Origin: Phaeobacter sp. G2
Lineage (GTDB): Bacteria > Pseudomonadota > Alphaproteobacteria > Rhodobacterales > Rhodobacteraceae
DNA length: 64,000 nt
Direction: 5' to 3'
NCBI GenBank assembly: GCA_025163595.1
Contig: CP104100.1
Span: 1,240,001-1,304,000 of the forward strand
Under the pieces are notes generated by a model that was given only the letters and a program-made list of their open reading frames with translations, did no database searches and was not told where the DNA came from. Positions 7,721-15,985 of the stretch are shown here, piece after piece (positions within the stretch are counted from its first letter, which is position 1; every line of letters starts with the position of its first letter). The translations under genes were made by a program, and so were the position numbers.

Positions 7721-8923
7721 TCAAACCGGACCACCCGATGGGGGCGCGCCAAGCCCGGCACCCCCATTCCCACCGATCGTCGCAAAGGCATTCGTAAGGT
7801 CCTGAATTAGGTCTTCAACGTACTCTAGGCCAATATGCAGGCGGATTACGAAACTTTCTTCGTCACCAGGCGCCGGATTGCAGAGACTAAGCGGCAGGGC
7901 AAGGCTTTCGTAGCCCCCCCAGGAGGCGCCGATACCAAACAGCGTCAGCGCTTCGACGAAAGCATCGTGTTGCTCGGTCAGCGGCGCAGCGAGGCGGAAA
8001 GCGAAGAGGCCCGAAGACCCCGTGAAGTCCCGCCGCCAGAGATCGTGACCGGCAAAGCTCTCGAGCGCTGGGTGCAGCACGGCGGCGACGTTTTCGTGCT
8101 GGTCCAGAAAGCGGGCAATCGTCACTGCGCTGCGTTCATGAGCCTCCAGACGACTTTTGAGCGTGCGCAGACCCCGGAGCGCTGTATAGCAATCGTCCGG
8201 GCTGACGCAGATGCCAAAATCGCTGTTGAGGTCGAACATCGGCCGATAGCACGCTTCGCGCGTCACCACCGCGCCCATCATCACGTCGGAATGGCCGCAG
8301 ATGTATTTGGTCGCGGCCTGGATCGAGATATCGGCACCATGTTGTAGCGGCTTGAAGAAAACCCCGGCTGACCAAGTGTTGTCGACAGCCAGCAGCGCGC
8401 CCTGCGCGTGGCTGAGAGCGGCCATCGCGGGCAGGTCGATCAAGTCGAAGCTGTTCGAGCCGGGGCATTCCGCCAGCACCAACCGCGTGTTGGGGCGTAA
8501 AATATCGCGCAGGGCTTCGGTCTGGGGCGCGAAGAAGCTGAAGTCGACGCCGCGCGGCTTGAAGTAGTTTTCCGCAAGCCTGCGCACCGGCGGATAGGCA
8601 GTGTCGATGATTGCGACATGATCGCCGGGCCGTGTATAGGCAAGAAACACCGCGCCGAGGGCCGCGAGGCCTGACGGGTAGAGGAAGGCCCGGTCGCCTT
8701 GTTCCAGTTCGCACAGCGCATCCTCGAGCGCCATCGAGGAGGGGGTGCCCCTCGCGCCGTAACTGAACAGACGTTCGCCGGTTCCGCGACGCTGGCGATA
8801 ATCACGCATCGTAGCCATATCGGGAAAGAGCACCGTCGAGGCGCGCACGACAGGGGGATTCACCGCATGCGGCGCCCCTTCCTGCACCTTGGCCGCGCGG
8901 ATCATACGGGTGGCATCATCCAT
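7721..8923 (-). CDS. metC: Cystathionine beta-lyase/gamma-synthase family PLP enzyme
   Basis: A cytoplasmic PLP enzyme predicted to cleave C-S bonds of cystathionine or another cysteine S-conjugate, releasing a thiol, pyruvate and ammonia. 400 residues. FLYPSGLAALGAVF, AECPGSNSFDL, VDNTWSAG and the PLP lysine in AATKYICGHSDVMMG mark the Cys/Met-metabolism family, MetC side. The start at 8923 is chosen because AAGGAG lies 7 bases before it but only 1 base before the alternative ATG at 8929. It overlaps the upstream rhodanese gene by 8 bp and is the last gene of the operon. Its final residues (PPSGGPV) and stop codon come from the adjoining IS3 end, so the native tail was replaced. MetC function is by family only. 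Confidence 0.85.
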   Translation of the reverse strand: MDDATRMIRAAKVQEGAPHAVNPPVVRASTVLFPDMATMRDYRQRRGTGERLFSYGARGTPSSMALEDALCELEQGDRAFLYPSGLAALGAVFLAYTRPGDHVAIIDTAYPPVRRLAENYFKPRGVDFSFFAPQTEALRDILRPNTRLVLAECPGSNSFDLIDLPAMAALSHAQGALLAVDNTWSAGVFFKPLQHGADISIQAATKYICGHSDVMMGAVVTREACYRPMFDLNSDFGICVSPDDCYTALRGLRTLKSRLEAHERSAVTIARFLDQHENVAAVLHPALESFAGHDLWRRDFTGSSGLFAFRLAAPLTEQHDAFVEALTLFGIGASWGGYESLALPLSLCNPAPGDEESFVIRLHIGLEYVEDLIQDLTNAFATIGGNGGAGLGAPPSGGPV

Positions 8924-10487
8924 CTGCATGCTCCTTGGTGCGGATGAGCTGAAACACCGCCCGTTCCATCTGGTCGAGCTGGTCCACGAGGCCGGTTTCC
9001 CACTCGAGATAGCGGCGCGAGGCCTCAAGGTTGCCACTGTGCCGGTCATGCACGAAGAAAAGGAAATCGATCGCGTCCGCGTCCGAGGGCGTGTCGGGGT
9101 TGGCGGTGACAGGTTTGCCGGTGGCCTTCCACGCCTGCATGCCGCCCGCGAGGCAGTGGCAGTCCACTGTGGTGAGCGCCTCCAGCTCAGATGCGAACAG
9201 GTCTGCGACGCGGGGATCGTCGGCGACGAGGATCACCGGCCCGGTCAGTTCCTTTGCCACCGCAGCTGCCCTTGGGCGGATGGCCCAGACCGCACCCGGG
9301 ATATGTTCCTTGCGATAGGCCATGCTGGAGCGCAGGTCGAGGATGGTGGCCGAGCCGGTCAATTGCACGACCTCATCCGGGGTGAGGGTTGGAAGGGTTC
9401 CGGCCTGGTCGGACGGGGGGGCTTTTTCTGCCAGTGTCAGGCTATCGCGGACGATAACCGCATCATGCCCCATCTGGCGGAGCCAGAAGGCCGCTGAGGC
9501 CGCGCGCACGCCGTTGTCGTCGATCAGCGCGATCCGGGCGCGGCGCATGGCGACCCATTCATCGGTGGCCTGCACAAGCTGCACCACGGGCGCGTGTACC
9601 GATCCGGGAACGTGGCTGGCGGCAAATTCTTCGCCCGAGCGGACATCGAGCAGATAGGCTTTTCCCTCGCGCCAGGCGGGCAGGTCGGCGCCGTCGATGA
9701 CAGGCAGGTCATATTCCGCGATCAGCCGGTCGGCGAAGGCGGCGCTTCGCTCGAGCTGCGCGGCGGTGAGTTCCGGCAGCGCTGCGGGACTATTGTCGCG
9801 GGCCAGCTCCTTGCCGGACAAGACCCAGCCCTGCGTGCCGTTCTCCAGCGCGTAGACCGGGTTCGGGATGCCCGCGTTGATCAGGCTCTGAGCGCCGATC
9901 AGGCCACGGGTGCGCCCGGCGCAATGGATGACGATGGTCTGGTTTTCGGGTAGGTCGAGCGCCGCAAAACGATAGAGCAATTCACCATTGGGGATGCTCT
10001 GGGCGCCGGGAATTGTCATCTTGCGGTAATCGCTCGCGGGGCGACCGTCGATCAGGTGTGGCCCGTGTGCATCCTTCTGCATTGCCAAAAGCTCCGCGCT
10101 GGTGATCTGCGGCGTATGCTCGGCCAGTTCGACCAGCTCGCCCAGCACCTTGCTGGGGACGTTGACGCCTTTGAAGACGCTGTATCCCGCCTCCTGCCAG
10201 GCGGGCAGCCCGCCGGACAGGATCGACACGTCCTTGTAGCCGATCTCCCTGAGGCGCTGCGCGGCCCGTTCAGCGACACCATCGGCATCGTCGTAGAGGT
10301 AAATCTCGGTCAGCTTGTCCGGGAGAAGACGCAGCGCTAGGCGCTCGAGATGGCTGTAGGGGCAGTTCGAGGCGAACAGCAGGTGGCCTTCGCCATATTG
10401 GCCGTGCTCGCGGACGTCGAGAAGCCCGATCCGGGCCTGGGCGTCGAGTCTGCCTTTGAGGGCTGCTGCGGAAACGGATCCGATCAT
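8916..10487 (-). CDS. Multidomain rhodanese (four tandem domains, one active-site Cys)
   Basis: 523 residues arranged as four rhodanese domains (about 5-105, 130-230, 255-365 and 375-475). Only domain 2 has a catalytic loop cysteine (IVIHCAGRTRG, Cys189). In domains 1, 3 and 4 the loop carries Asp instead (YLYDDADG, ALIDDNG, LVADDPR). Such proteins transfer sulfane sulfur, for example to cyanide, sulfite or protein acceptors. The start at 10487 shares an ATGA overlap with the upstream dioxygenase gene, and its end overlaps the metC-like gene, so translation is probably coupled. In this operon it would handle sulfane sulfur from a cysteine-like substrate. Confidence 0.88.
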   Translation of the reverse strand: MIGSVSAAALKGRLDAQARIGLLDVREHGQYGEGHLLFASNCPYSHLERLALRLLPDKLTEIYLYDDADGVAERAAQRLREIGYKDVSILSGGLPAWQEAGYSVFKGVNVPSKVLGELVELAEHTPQITSAELLAMQKDAHGPHLIDGRPASDYRKMTIPGAQSIPNGELLYRFAALDLPENQTIVIHCAGRTRGLIGAQSLINAGIPNPVYALENGTQGWVLSGKELARDNSPAALPELTAAQLERSAAFADRLIAEYDLPVIDGADLPAWREGKAYLLDVRSGEEFAASHVPGSVHAPVVQLVQATDEWVAMRRARIALIDDNGVRAASAAFWLRQMGHDAVIVRDSLTLAEKAPPSDQAGTLPTLTPDEVVQLTGSATILDLRSSMAYRKEHIPGAVWAIRPRAAAVAKELTGPVILVADDPRVADLFASELEALTTVDCHCLAGGMQAWKATGKPVTANPDTPSDADAIDFLFFVHDRHSGNLEASRRYLEWETGLVDQLDQMERAVFQLIRTKEHADG

Positions 10488-11083
10488 TTGTCTGCCTTTC
10501 GTGTCTGTACGCCGACGTCCATCGTCCAGCATGTGCCTGCCTCCGGGTCGAACATCACCCGTTCGGAGAGGGTTTCGAGAGCCCGGCCATAAAAGTGCAG
10601 ATGCCGGATAACAGCGTCGCCGGGGATGAAGACGGAATGGATGTCGTCGGGGAGCATGCCGATAGCGGTTCCCGGCTCGATGGAGACCTCGCGGGCTTTC
10701 TCCACCGTGGCGCGGCCCGGTTCCGTGCCGTCATCCGTGAGGGTCCAGAGGGTGTTGAGCTCGGTGCCTTCGACCGCGGCAACGCAGGCCCAGGTGGTGT
10801 GGTTGTGCGGCGGGATGCGTTTGCCCGGACGCATGATGTTGAGGTAGAGTGCATAGGTCTTGCCCGCATCTTGGGCGATCAGGTAGCGCGCCTGCTGGCT
10901 GTCGTCGTCCGGCGGTGGAAATTGATCCTCCGACCACAGCGCGGTCTGACCGGCAATCTCCCGCAGGCTCTCGGCAATTGCGCTGATGGAGCCACGGGTG
11001 ACGCCCTGCCTATCGATGCGTTCGCGCGCGCTCTTGCGCAGGGCGTCAACGAGTTGGCTGCGTTGCTGAGAGTGATCGGTCAT
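10484..11083 (-). CDS. Cysteine dioxygenase-type cupin (thiol dioxygenase)
   Basis: 199 residues, the typical size for a bacterial cysteine or 3-mercaptopropionate dioxygenase. It would oxidise a thiol to a sulfinate using Fe(II) and O2. Iron ligands are visible as His93 and His95 in PPHNHTTW and probably His149 in DDIHSVF; HLHFYG at 161-166 corresponds to the catalytic His/Tyr segment of the family. Specificity between cysteine, mercaptopropionate and other thiols cannot be told from sequence. It overlaps the rhodanese gene by 4 bp and is preceded by DUF1989 in the same operon. The product sulfinate would give sulfite, which fits the divergent sulfate exporter at 19.2 kb. Confidence 0.88.
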   Translation of the reverse strand: MTDHSQQRSQLVDALRKSARERIDRQGVTRGSISAIAESLREIAGQTALWSEDQFPPPDDDSQQARYLIAQDAGKTYALYLNIMRPGKRIPPHNHTTWACVAAVEGTELNTLWTLTDDGTEPGRATVEKAREVSIEPGTAIGMLPDDIHSVFIPGDAVIRHLHFYGRALETLSERVMFDPEAGTCWTMDVGVQTRKADK

Positions 11084-11118
11084 CGGTTGTACTCCTTTGA
11101 TAGTGACGTCAGCCGGGC

Positions 11119-11718
11119 TCAGAGCAGCGCGACATGCGCTTCTGTCGGCATCCGGGTTTCGCCATTGATCGGAATGAGGTCCTGCGGGCAGGCCGAGAGG
11201 ACGAGGACTATGTCGCGTTCGGCGCGGAACGCAACATAGTCGCCGGGGCGGGTGACCGGGGGCTTGCGCGCAAACCCGCCATCCGCGCCGACCGGGTAGT
11301 TCATGAAGAGGTTAAGAGGGGCGGGCGTGTGGGGCGAGGACAGCCCCACTTCGGCCAGAGCCGCGTGCAGGTTATCCTCGCAATTGTCGTGATACTCGGT
11401 GCAGCCCATGCGCTTGTAGATCGGCAGGGAGCAGCAACACATCAGAATGTCATGGACCCCCGGCGAGGTGTCTTCCAGCACCGTCAGCATCGGCTGATAG
11501 TGGTTGTCAACGAGCGTGTCGCAGGTGCGGATGTGAATGCGGCTGATATAGGACCGGGTGTGCGCCATCGACAGAAAAGTGGAACTGTCGCCGGTGGCAA
11601 AAGCCCAGGTGTCGAGCACCTGAGTGCCATGGGTGTTGATGACCCGGAAGTCCTGACCAGCGGCGACATGGATCGCCTTGCCGCGTCGGGCGGGAACGGT
11701 ATGGTCTTGGCGGCTCAT
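11119..11718 (-). CDS. DUF1989 / urea carboxylase-associated family protein
   Basis: 199 residues. The family is recognised from the N-terminal VPARRGKAIHVAAGQDFRV, the central TCDTLVDNHYQPM, and the cysteine-rich DILMCCCSLPIYKRMGC followed by HDNCEDNL, then LNLFMNYPVGADG. Relatives are found beside urea carboxylase and amine-catabolism genes, and the conserved Cys/His/Asp residues suggest metal binding, but the reaction is not established. Here it stands between IclR and the thiol dioxygenase in one operon, so it probably acts on a nitrogen- or thiol-containing intermediate. Confidence 0.85.
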   Translation of the reverse strand: MSRQDHTVPARRGKAIHVAAGQDFRVINTHGTQVLDTWAFATGDSSTFLSMAHTRSYISRIHIRTCDTLVDNHYQPMLTVLEDTSPGVHDILMCCCSLPIYKRMGCTEYHDNCEDNLHAALAEVGLSSPHTPAPLNLFMNYPVGADGGFARKPPVTRPGDYVAFRAERDIVLVLSACPQDLIPINGETRMPTEAHVALL

Positions 11719-11752
11719 GATTGGCGTGCTCCTTTGTTCTGGGATTCTGCTG

Positions 11753-12535
11753 TCATTTCGAGTGGGCTCCTCCGGCGCCGAACGGGAAATCCTGCGCGCC
11801 GAGTTTCAGCGACAATGTGCGTGAGGCCTCGAAGAGTTGCTCGCGCAGCTTATCGAGATCCTCGGTTTCGAAAAGCGTCTCCGGCAGCACGACGCCGAGG
11901 GCCAGCGGCACTTCGTTCTTTGCGTCGAAAACTGGCACCGCCAGTGCCGCCAGGCCGGGGGCGCTCTCGCCGCGGGTGACAGAGCAGCCAGACTTGCGGA
12001 TATCGGCAAGCACGGCTTCGAGACGGTCGCGGCGCGTGATGGTTTTTTCCGTGAGCGGGCGTAGGTCGAGCGTGTCCAGCAATTCTTGCCGCTGCGCTTC
12101 GGGTAGCCAGGCCAGCAGGACCTTGCCAGCCGAGGTTCCGTGGATTGGCAGGCGGCTTCCAACGCGCCAGCGACCGTCGATGTAATGCGGACCTTCGACC
12201 GCCATGATGTGCAGCACATGGGTGCTTCGCAGCACGCTGAGGGTGGCGGAGTGGCCGTTGGCATTCGCGAGCTGGCGCATCAGCGGCAGTGCGTCGCGCG
12301 CCTGCTGCGAGCGGACAATATACCGGGTGCCAAGCTCAAAGGCCTCGACGCCGACAGAATAGCGCCGCGTCGCGGAATTCTGCTCCACCATGCCCGCATT
12401 GCGCAGGGTGCTGAGGATCTTCGAGACGTGGCTTTTCTTCAAATCGACCAGCTCGACGACTTCGTTCACGGACAGGTCGTTGTCGGCCTCGATAAAGACC
12501 TTCAGGACGTTCAATGCGGTTTCCAGGGACTTCAA
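11753..12535 (-). CDS. IclR family transcriptional regulator (TTG start)
   Basis: 260 residues. The N-terminal winged helix (about 5-65) contains NEVVELVDLKKSHVSKIL; the C-terminal effector domain carries LPIHGTSAGKVLLAW and SVTRGESAPGLAALAVPVF, typical of IclR. I start at TTG 12535: GGAGG lies 7 bases upstream, the first residues align with the family, and TTG overlaps the stop of the nitrilase gene as TTGA. Longer starts would run far into the nitrilase gene. It is embedded in the operon it probably controls; a 15-bp palindrome before the first operon gene (19092-19106) resembles known IclR boxes. Confidence 0.88.
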   Translation of the reverse strand: MKSLETALNVLKVFIEADNDLSVNEVVELVDLKKSHVSKILSTLRNAGMVEQNSATRRYSVGVEAFELGTRYIVRSQQARDALPLMRQLANANGHSATLSVLRSTHVLHIMAVEGPHYIDGRWRVGSRLPIHGTSAGKVLLAWLPEAQRQELLDTLDLRPLTEKTITRRDRLEAVLADIRKSGCSVTRGESAPGLAALAVPVFDAKNEVPLALGVVLPETLFETEDLDKLREQLFEASRTLSLKLGAQDFPFGAGGAHSK

Positions 12536-13377
12536 GAAAGATCCTCCAATATCTGGATCGCGTAAATATCGGAGCGTCGGGAGGCCATATGGCTTTGTCC
12601 GGCGCCCCGGGAGGGGCCGAGGGGAATGTCGGCGACCAGCAGGTCGGTTGTGCCGACCGGGGCCGGACCGGCGGCGACATCTCCGGTACCAGCGATAATG
12701 CAGCTGTTGCCGAGGAACGTGAGGTCCGCCTCCTGCCCGACGCGGTCGGCGACGATCACCGGGATCTCGTTCATGCAGGCGGTGGTGCGGGCGACGTGAA
12801 ACCCCATCGCCTGCCCATAAGGGTCCAGCGGTGCTTTCATCCGTGGGTTTCCTGCCCAATTGGCCGGGCAGGCGATGAGCTGCACGCCCGCCAGCGCCAG
12901 CGCCCGGCTCAACTCGGGAAACCACAGGTCGTAGCAGATCATGAGGCCGATCCGACCGGCGGGGGTGTCGACGACGACTGCGCGGTTGCCGGGGCGATAG
13001 AGGCTGCGCTCACTGTTCCAGAGGTGCAGCTTGCGGTAGGTCGAGACCTCCCCATCCGGGGCAATCACGACGGCGCTATCATAAAGCCCGTCGTCGGCCG
13101 CTTCGATGAGGCCCGCAACGAGGGTCAGGCCATGCTGTGCCGCGCGTGCGCGCCAGGCCGCGATCGCGGGTCCGTCGATCGAGGTCGCATGCTGTGCGGC
13201 GGCCTCGGTATCGGCGAAGACATAACCGCTGAGGCAGCATTCGGGCAAAACCAGCAGCTCTGCCCGCGCTGCCGCGGCCCGGTCGATCCAGTCGAGACTG
13301 GCTGCAAGATTGGCCTGTGTGTCGCCCAGGGCCGGGGCATATTGCGCCGCCGCGACTCTGATGGTTTTACTGCTCAT
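12532..13377 (-). CDS. Nitrilase-superfamily carbon-nitrogen hydrolase
   Basis: 281 residues, the size of an amidase/N-carbamoylase-type member. The catalytic triad is visible: Glu in LLVLPECCLSG, Lys in YRKLHLW and Cys in GLMICYDLWFPE. It would hydrolyse an amide, nitrile or N-carbamoyl group in the cytoplasm. The start at 13377 overlaps the upstream M14 gene by 11 bp. Position between a deacylase and an IclR in a transporter operon suggests it removes an amide from the imported compound. The substrate is unknown. Confidence 0.88.
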   Translation of the reverse strand: MSSKTIRVAAAQYAPALGDTQANLAASLDWIDRAAAARAELLVLPECCLSGYVFADTEAAAQHATSIDGPAIAAWRARAAQHGLTLVAGLIEAADDGLYDSAVVIAPDGEVSTYRKLHLWNSERSLYRPGNRAVVVDTPAGRIGLMICYDLWFPELSRALALAGVQLIACPANWAGNPRMKAPLDPYGQAMGFHVARTTACMNEIPVIVADRVGQEADLTFLGNSCIIAGTGDVAAGPAPVGTTDLLVADIPLGPSRGAGQSHMASRRSDIYAIQILEDLS

Positions 13378-14410
13378 GCCATGTGTCCCATTCCAGCCCC
13401 ACAAAACCGACCCGATCGCCGGAATGCACCACGGGGTCGTTGCGGATGCCGATAACCTGCACGTCCTGCGCAAAAGTGATGGTTTCGATGGTCTTGCCCG
13501 CCACGTCCTGAATGAGACCGAGCGGCTGGCCTGCGGGCAGAGTGGTGCCCGCCGCCGCCTGCTGGCGGAAAAAACCGCCCTGACGGCTGAAGACATGAGT
13601 GCGGCGCGTGACGCGCCGGACCGGGGCGGGCTTCGTCTTATTCGCGGGCAACATCCCCAGATGCGCCGCGAGACGTCTGAGCCCCTCGACGCCGGAGCGG
13701 ATATGCTCGGGCTGCTGCTGACTGCCCGCGCCAAGCTCGACCATAAAGGCCAGTTTGCCATGCTTCAGACACTGGTAGTCGAGCGCTCCGGCATTGTTGC
13801 CCGGCAGTTCCGCTGCCGATGCCACAGACATGCGGCAGGCCACAAAAGGCGAGAATTGCGCGACGGCGCCGAGGATTTCATCCTCGCTCGCGGCACCGTC
13901 TCCGGCGTCCTTATAGACCGCGTAGGGCATGCTGGAGAACAGCGGGTTCATCGTGTGGAAATTGACCACCGCGTCCGCGCATTGGCGAATGCCGTCGAAC
14001 ACCGCATGGGCCAGCAGCTGGGCTAGCATACCTGCGTCGTCGCCCGGAAAGCTCTGGTCGAGGTCCTGTTCGTCCTGCGGCACGCGCTTGCGTCGCGCGT
14101 CGAGCGCGGTGGGGTTCGATACCGGCGTGGCCACCACCGTGCCCGCCAGCGTGTCGCAATCGAGCCCGGCCATGAAGTCAGAGATCGCGAGGATACCGTT
14201 GATCTCGTCGCCGTGGACCGCACCGTTCAGCCACAGGACCGGCCCTTCGCTGCGGCCTTTCGCCAACAGGAGCGGCAGGGCGATGGGCTGGCCGCTGGCC
14301 ATTGTGCCGACCTGCAGGGTCGAATGGGTGAATTCGCCTGGCGCTGCGCGTTCGATCTGCTCGGACGCGGCAGCAAGGCGTTGAGTTTCGGGTGTCAATG
14401 GCAGGTTCAT
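13367..14410 (-). CDS. Succinylglutamate desuccinylase/aspartoacylase-family (M14) zinc deacylase
   Basis: 347 residues. Zinc ligands are seen in NGAVHGDEING (His66, Glu69) and in VVNFHTMN, and the catalytic Glu is in FMVELGAG near residue 250. The C-terminal part (about 270-347) is the small beta domain found in DoeB/AstE-like deacylases. Members remove N-acyl groups from amino acids such as acetyl-diaminobutyrate or succinylglutamate, so a role in unmasking an N-acylated amino acid is likely. It follows the transporter ATPases in the operon and overlaps the nitrilase gene. Confidence 0.85.
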   Translation of the reverse strand: MNLPLTPETQRLAAASEQIERAAPGEFTHSTLQVGTMASGQPIALPLLLAKGRSEGPVLWLNGAVHGDEINGILAISDFMAGLDCDTLAGTVVATPVSNPTALDARRKRVPQDEQDLDQSFPGDDAGMLAQLLAHAVFDGIRQCADAVVNFHTMNPLFSSMPYAVYKDAGDGAASEDEILGAVAQFSPFVACRMSVASAAELPGNNAGALDYQCLKHGKLAFMVELGAGSQQQPEHIRSGVEGLRRLAAHLGMLPANKTKPAPVRRVTRRTHVFSRQGGFFRQQAAAGTTLPAGQPLGLIQDVAGKTIETITFAQDVQVIGIRNDPVVHSGDRVGFVGLEWDTWHEQ

Positions 14411-14442
14411 AACGGAGTGCTTTCGTTCTGGAAAAGAGGGGC

Positions 14443-15171
14443 TCAGGCGTCCACCGGCTCGCCACCGAGAAAGGCCGCCCTGATTTTGGGGTCGCTCATC
14501 ACCTCGCGGGCCGGGCCTTCGATCAGCTTGGTTCCAAGGTCCAGCACCACCGCGCTGTCGGAAACAAGGAGCGAGCCCACGACATTCTGCTCGGCCATGA
14601 TCACGGTCACACCGGCATCGCGCAGCTGGGCGACGTTATCGAACACGTCCTGCTGCATCTTTGGCGACAGACCCAGCGAGGGTTCGTCGAGCAGCAGCAG
14701 CACCGGGTCGGTTTCCAGCACCATGGCGGTTTCCAGCACCTGCTGTTCGCCGCCGCTGAGATTGCCGGCCATCGTCCTGAGTTTGCGGCCCAGCATCGGG
14801 AACAGGTCGATCACCCGGTCCTGAGCCGCTGCCTTGTCGCCTTTGGCGAGCGTATAAGCGCCCATTTCGAGGTTCTCGCGCACTGTCATCTGCGGGAAGT
14901 TGCAGCGCCCCTGCGGCACGATGCCGATACCTGCGCGCATGCATTCGCCGGGGCTTTTGCCCTGCATCGGCTGACCCTGGAAAATGATCTCGCCGCTGAA
15001 CCATTTCGACAGGCCGAAGAGCGACTTCAGCAGGGTGGATTTCCCCGCGCCATTGCCGCCTAGAAGGCTCCATATCGTCTGCTTCTGCACATCGAGCGAA
15101 AAATCCCGCACGATCGGGTCATCGAGATAACCGACTGCAAGGCTGCGAAGGGACAGGATTGGGTCAGACAT
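14443..15171 (-). CDS. livF: Branched-chain-type ABC transporter ATPase (LivF)
   Basis: 242 residues. Walker A GGNGAGKST, signature LSGGEQQVL and Walker B LLLLDEPSLGLS are intact. The start at 15171 has GAGGAGG upstream and overlaps the LivG gene by 8 bp. It is the second ATPase of a HAAT-type importer with LivKHMG. The context (thiol dioxygenase, C-S lyase, deacylase) suggests the cargo is not a branched-chain amino acid but an amino-acid-like organosulfur or amide compound. Confidence 0.93.
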   Translation of the reverse strand: MSDPILSLRSLAVGYLDDPIVRDFSLDVQKQTIWSLLGGNGAGKSTLLKSLFGLSKWFSGEIIFQGQPMQGKSPGECMRAGIGIVPQGRCNFPQMTVRENLEMGAYTLAKGDKAAAQDRVIDLFPMLGRKLRTMAGNLSGGEQQVLETAMVLETDPVLLLLDEPSLGLSPKMQQDVFDNVAQLRDAGVTVIMAEQNVVGSLLVSDSAVVLDLGTKLIEGPAREVMSDPKIRAAFLGGEPVDA

Positions 15172-15985
15172 GTAGAGCCTCCTCTTCTGCATATTCAGCG
15201 TAATTGCCCAGGTAAGCCTCGAGCACGCGCGGGTCGTTGCGGATGACGTCGGGTGGCCCTTCTGTCAGGAGACGGCCCTGTTCGAGCACGATCACCTTGC
15301 CGCAATGGCGCATGATGAAATCGACATTATGCTCGATCAGCAGAAAGGTCTGGCCCTGCGCGTTAAGCGTATCTATCAGCTCGGAGATCCGGCGGATCAC
15401 CGTCGGGTTCACGCCCGCCAGCGGCTCGTCGAGGATGATAAGGCGTGGCCGACCCATCAGGCACATGGCAAAGGCCACCAGCTTGCGCTGGCCATAGGAC
15501 AGGATACCGGCGGGCGCGTCGGCATATTTCTCGATGCCCACCAGCGAGAGATGCGACAGAGCCTCTTCGCGCAACTCCGCCTCGTGCTGCGTAACGTACG
15601 GCAGTTTCAGGACCTGCTCGACCCATGTGAAGCGGCGCAGGCTGCGGGCGGCGACGACGAGGTTATCGGTCACCGACATCCCCTCGTAGATACGCACGTT
15701 CTGGAAGGTGCGCACCATTCCCCCCGCGGCCAGTTGCTCGGGGCGCCAGCCCGTCACCTCGCGTCCGTCGAAGTTGACGCGGCCACCGTCCGGCCGGGCG
15801 AACCCGGTCAGGCAGTCGATGGTGGTGGATTTCCCGGATCCGTTGGGCCCGATCAGGCCGACGATGCTGCCGGGCAGGACGTCGAAGCTGACATCGTCCA
15901 CTGCGGTGACGCCTGCGAAGGTCTTGGTCAGGTTGGAGACCTGCAGCATGGGAGGGTGAGTCTCGTTGGTTATAGGGTTGGTCAC
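15164..15985 (-). CDS. livG: Branched-chain-type ABC transporter ATPase (LivG)
   Basis: 273 residues. Walker A GPNGSGKST, signature LSYGQRKLV, Walker B LIILDEPLAGVNP and the H-loop IEHNVDFIM are present, with the long helical insertion after the Q-loop typical of LivG. It begins 4 bp inside the LivM gene, so the two are translationally coupled. It energises the importer encoded by this operon. Confidence 0.93.
   Translation of the reverse strand: MTNPITNETHPPMLQVSNLTKTFAGVTAVDDVSFDVLPGSIVGLIGPNGSGKSTTIDCLTGFARPDGGRVNFDGREVTGWRPEQLAAGGMVRTFQNVRIYEGMSVTDNLVVAARSLRRFTWVEQVLKLPYVTQHEAELREEALSHLSLVGIEKYADAPAGILSYGQRKLVAFAMCLMGRPRLIILDEPLAGVNPTVIRRISELIDTLNAQGQTFLLIEHNVDFIMRHCGKVIVLEQGRLLTEGPPDVIRNDPRVLEAYLGNYAEYAEEEALHV

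Noticed and set aside
12514..13455. 313-residue open frame on the plus strand
   Set aside because: Antisense to the nitrilase gene, whose catalytic triad is intact on the minus strand.
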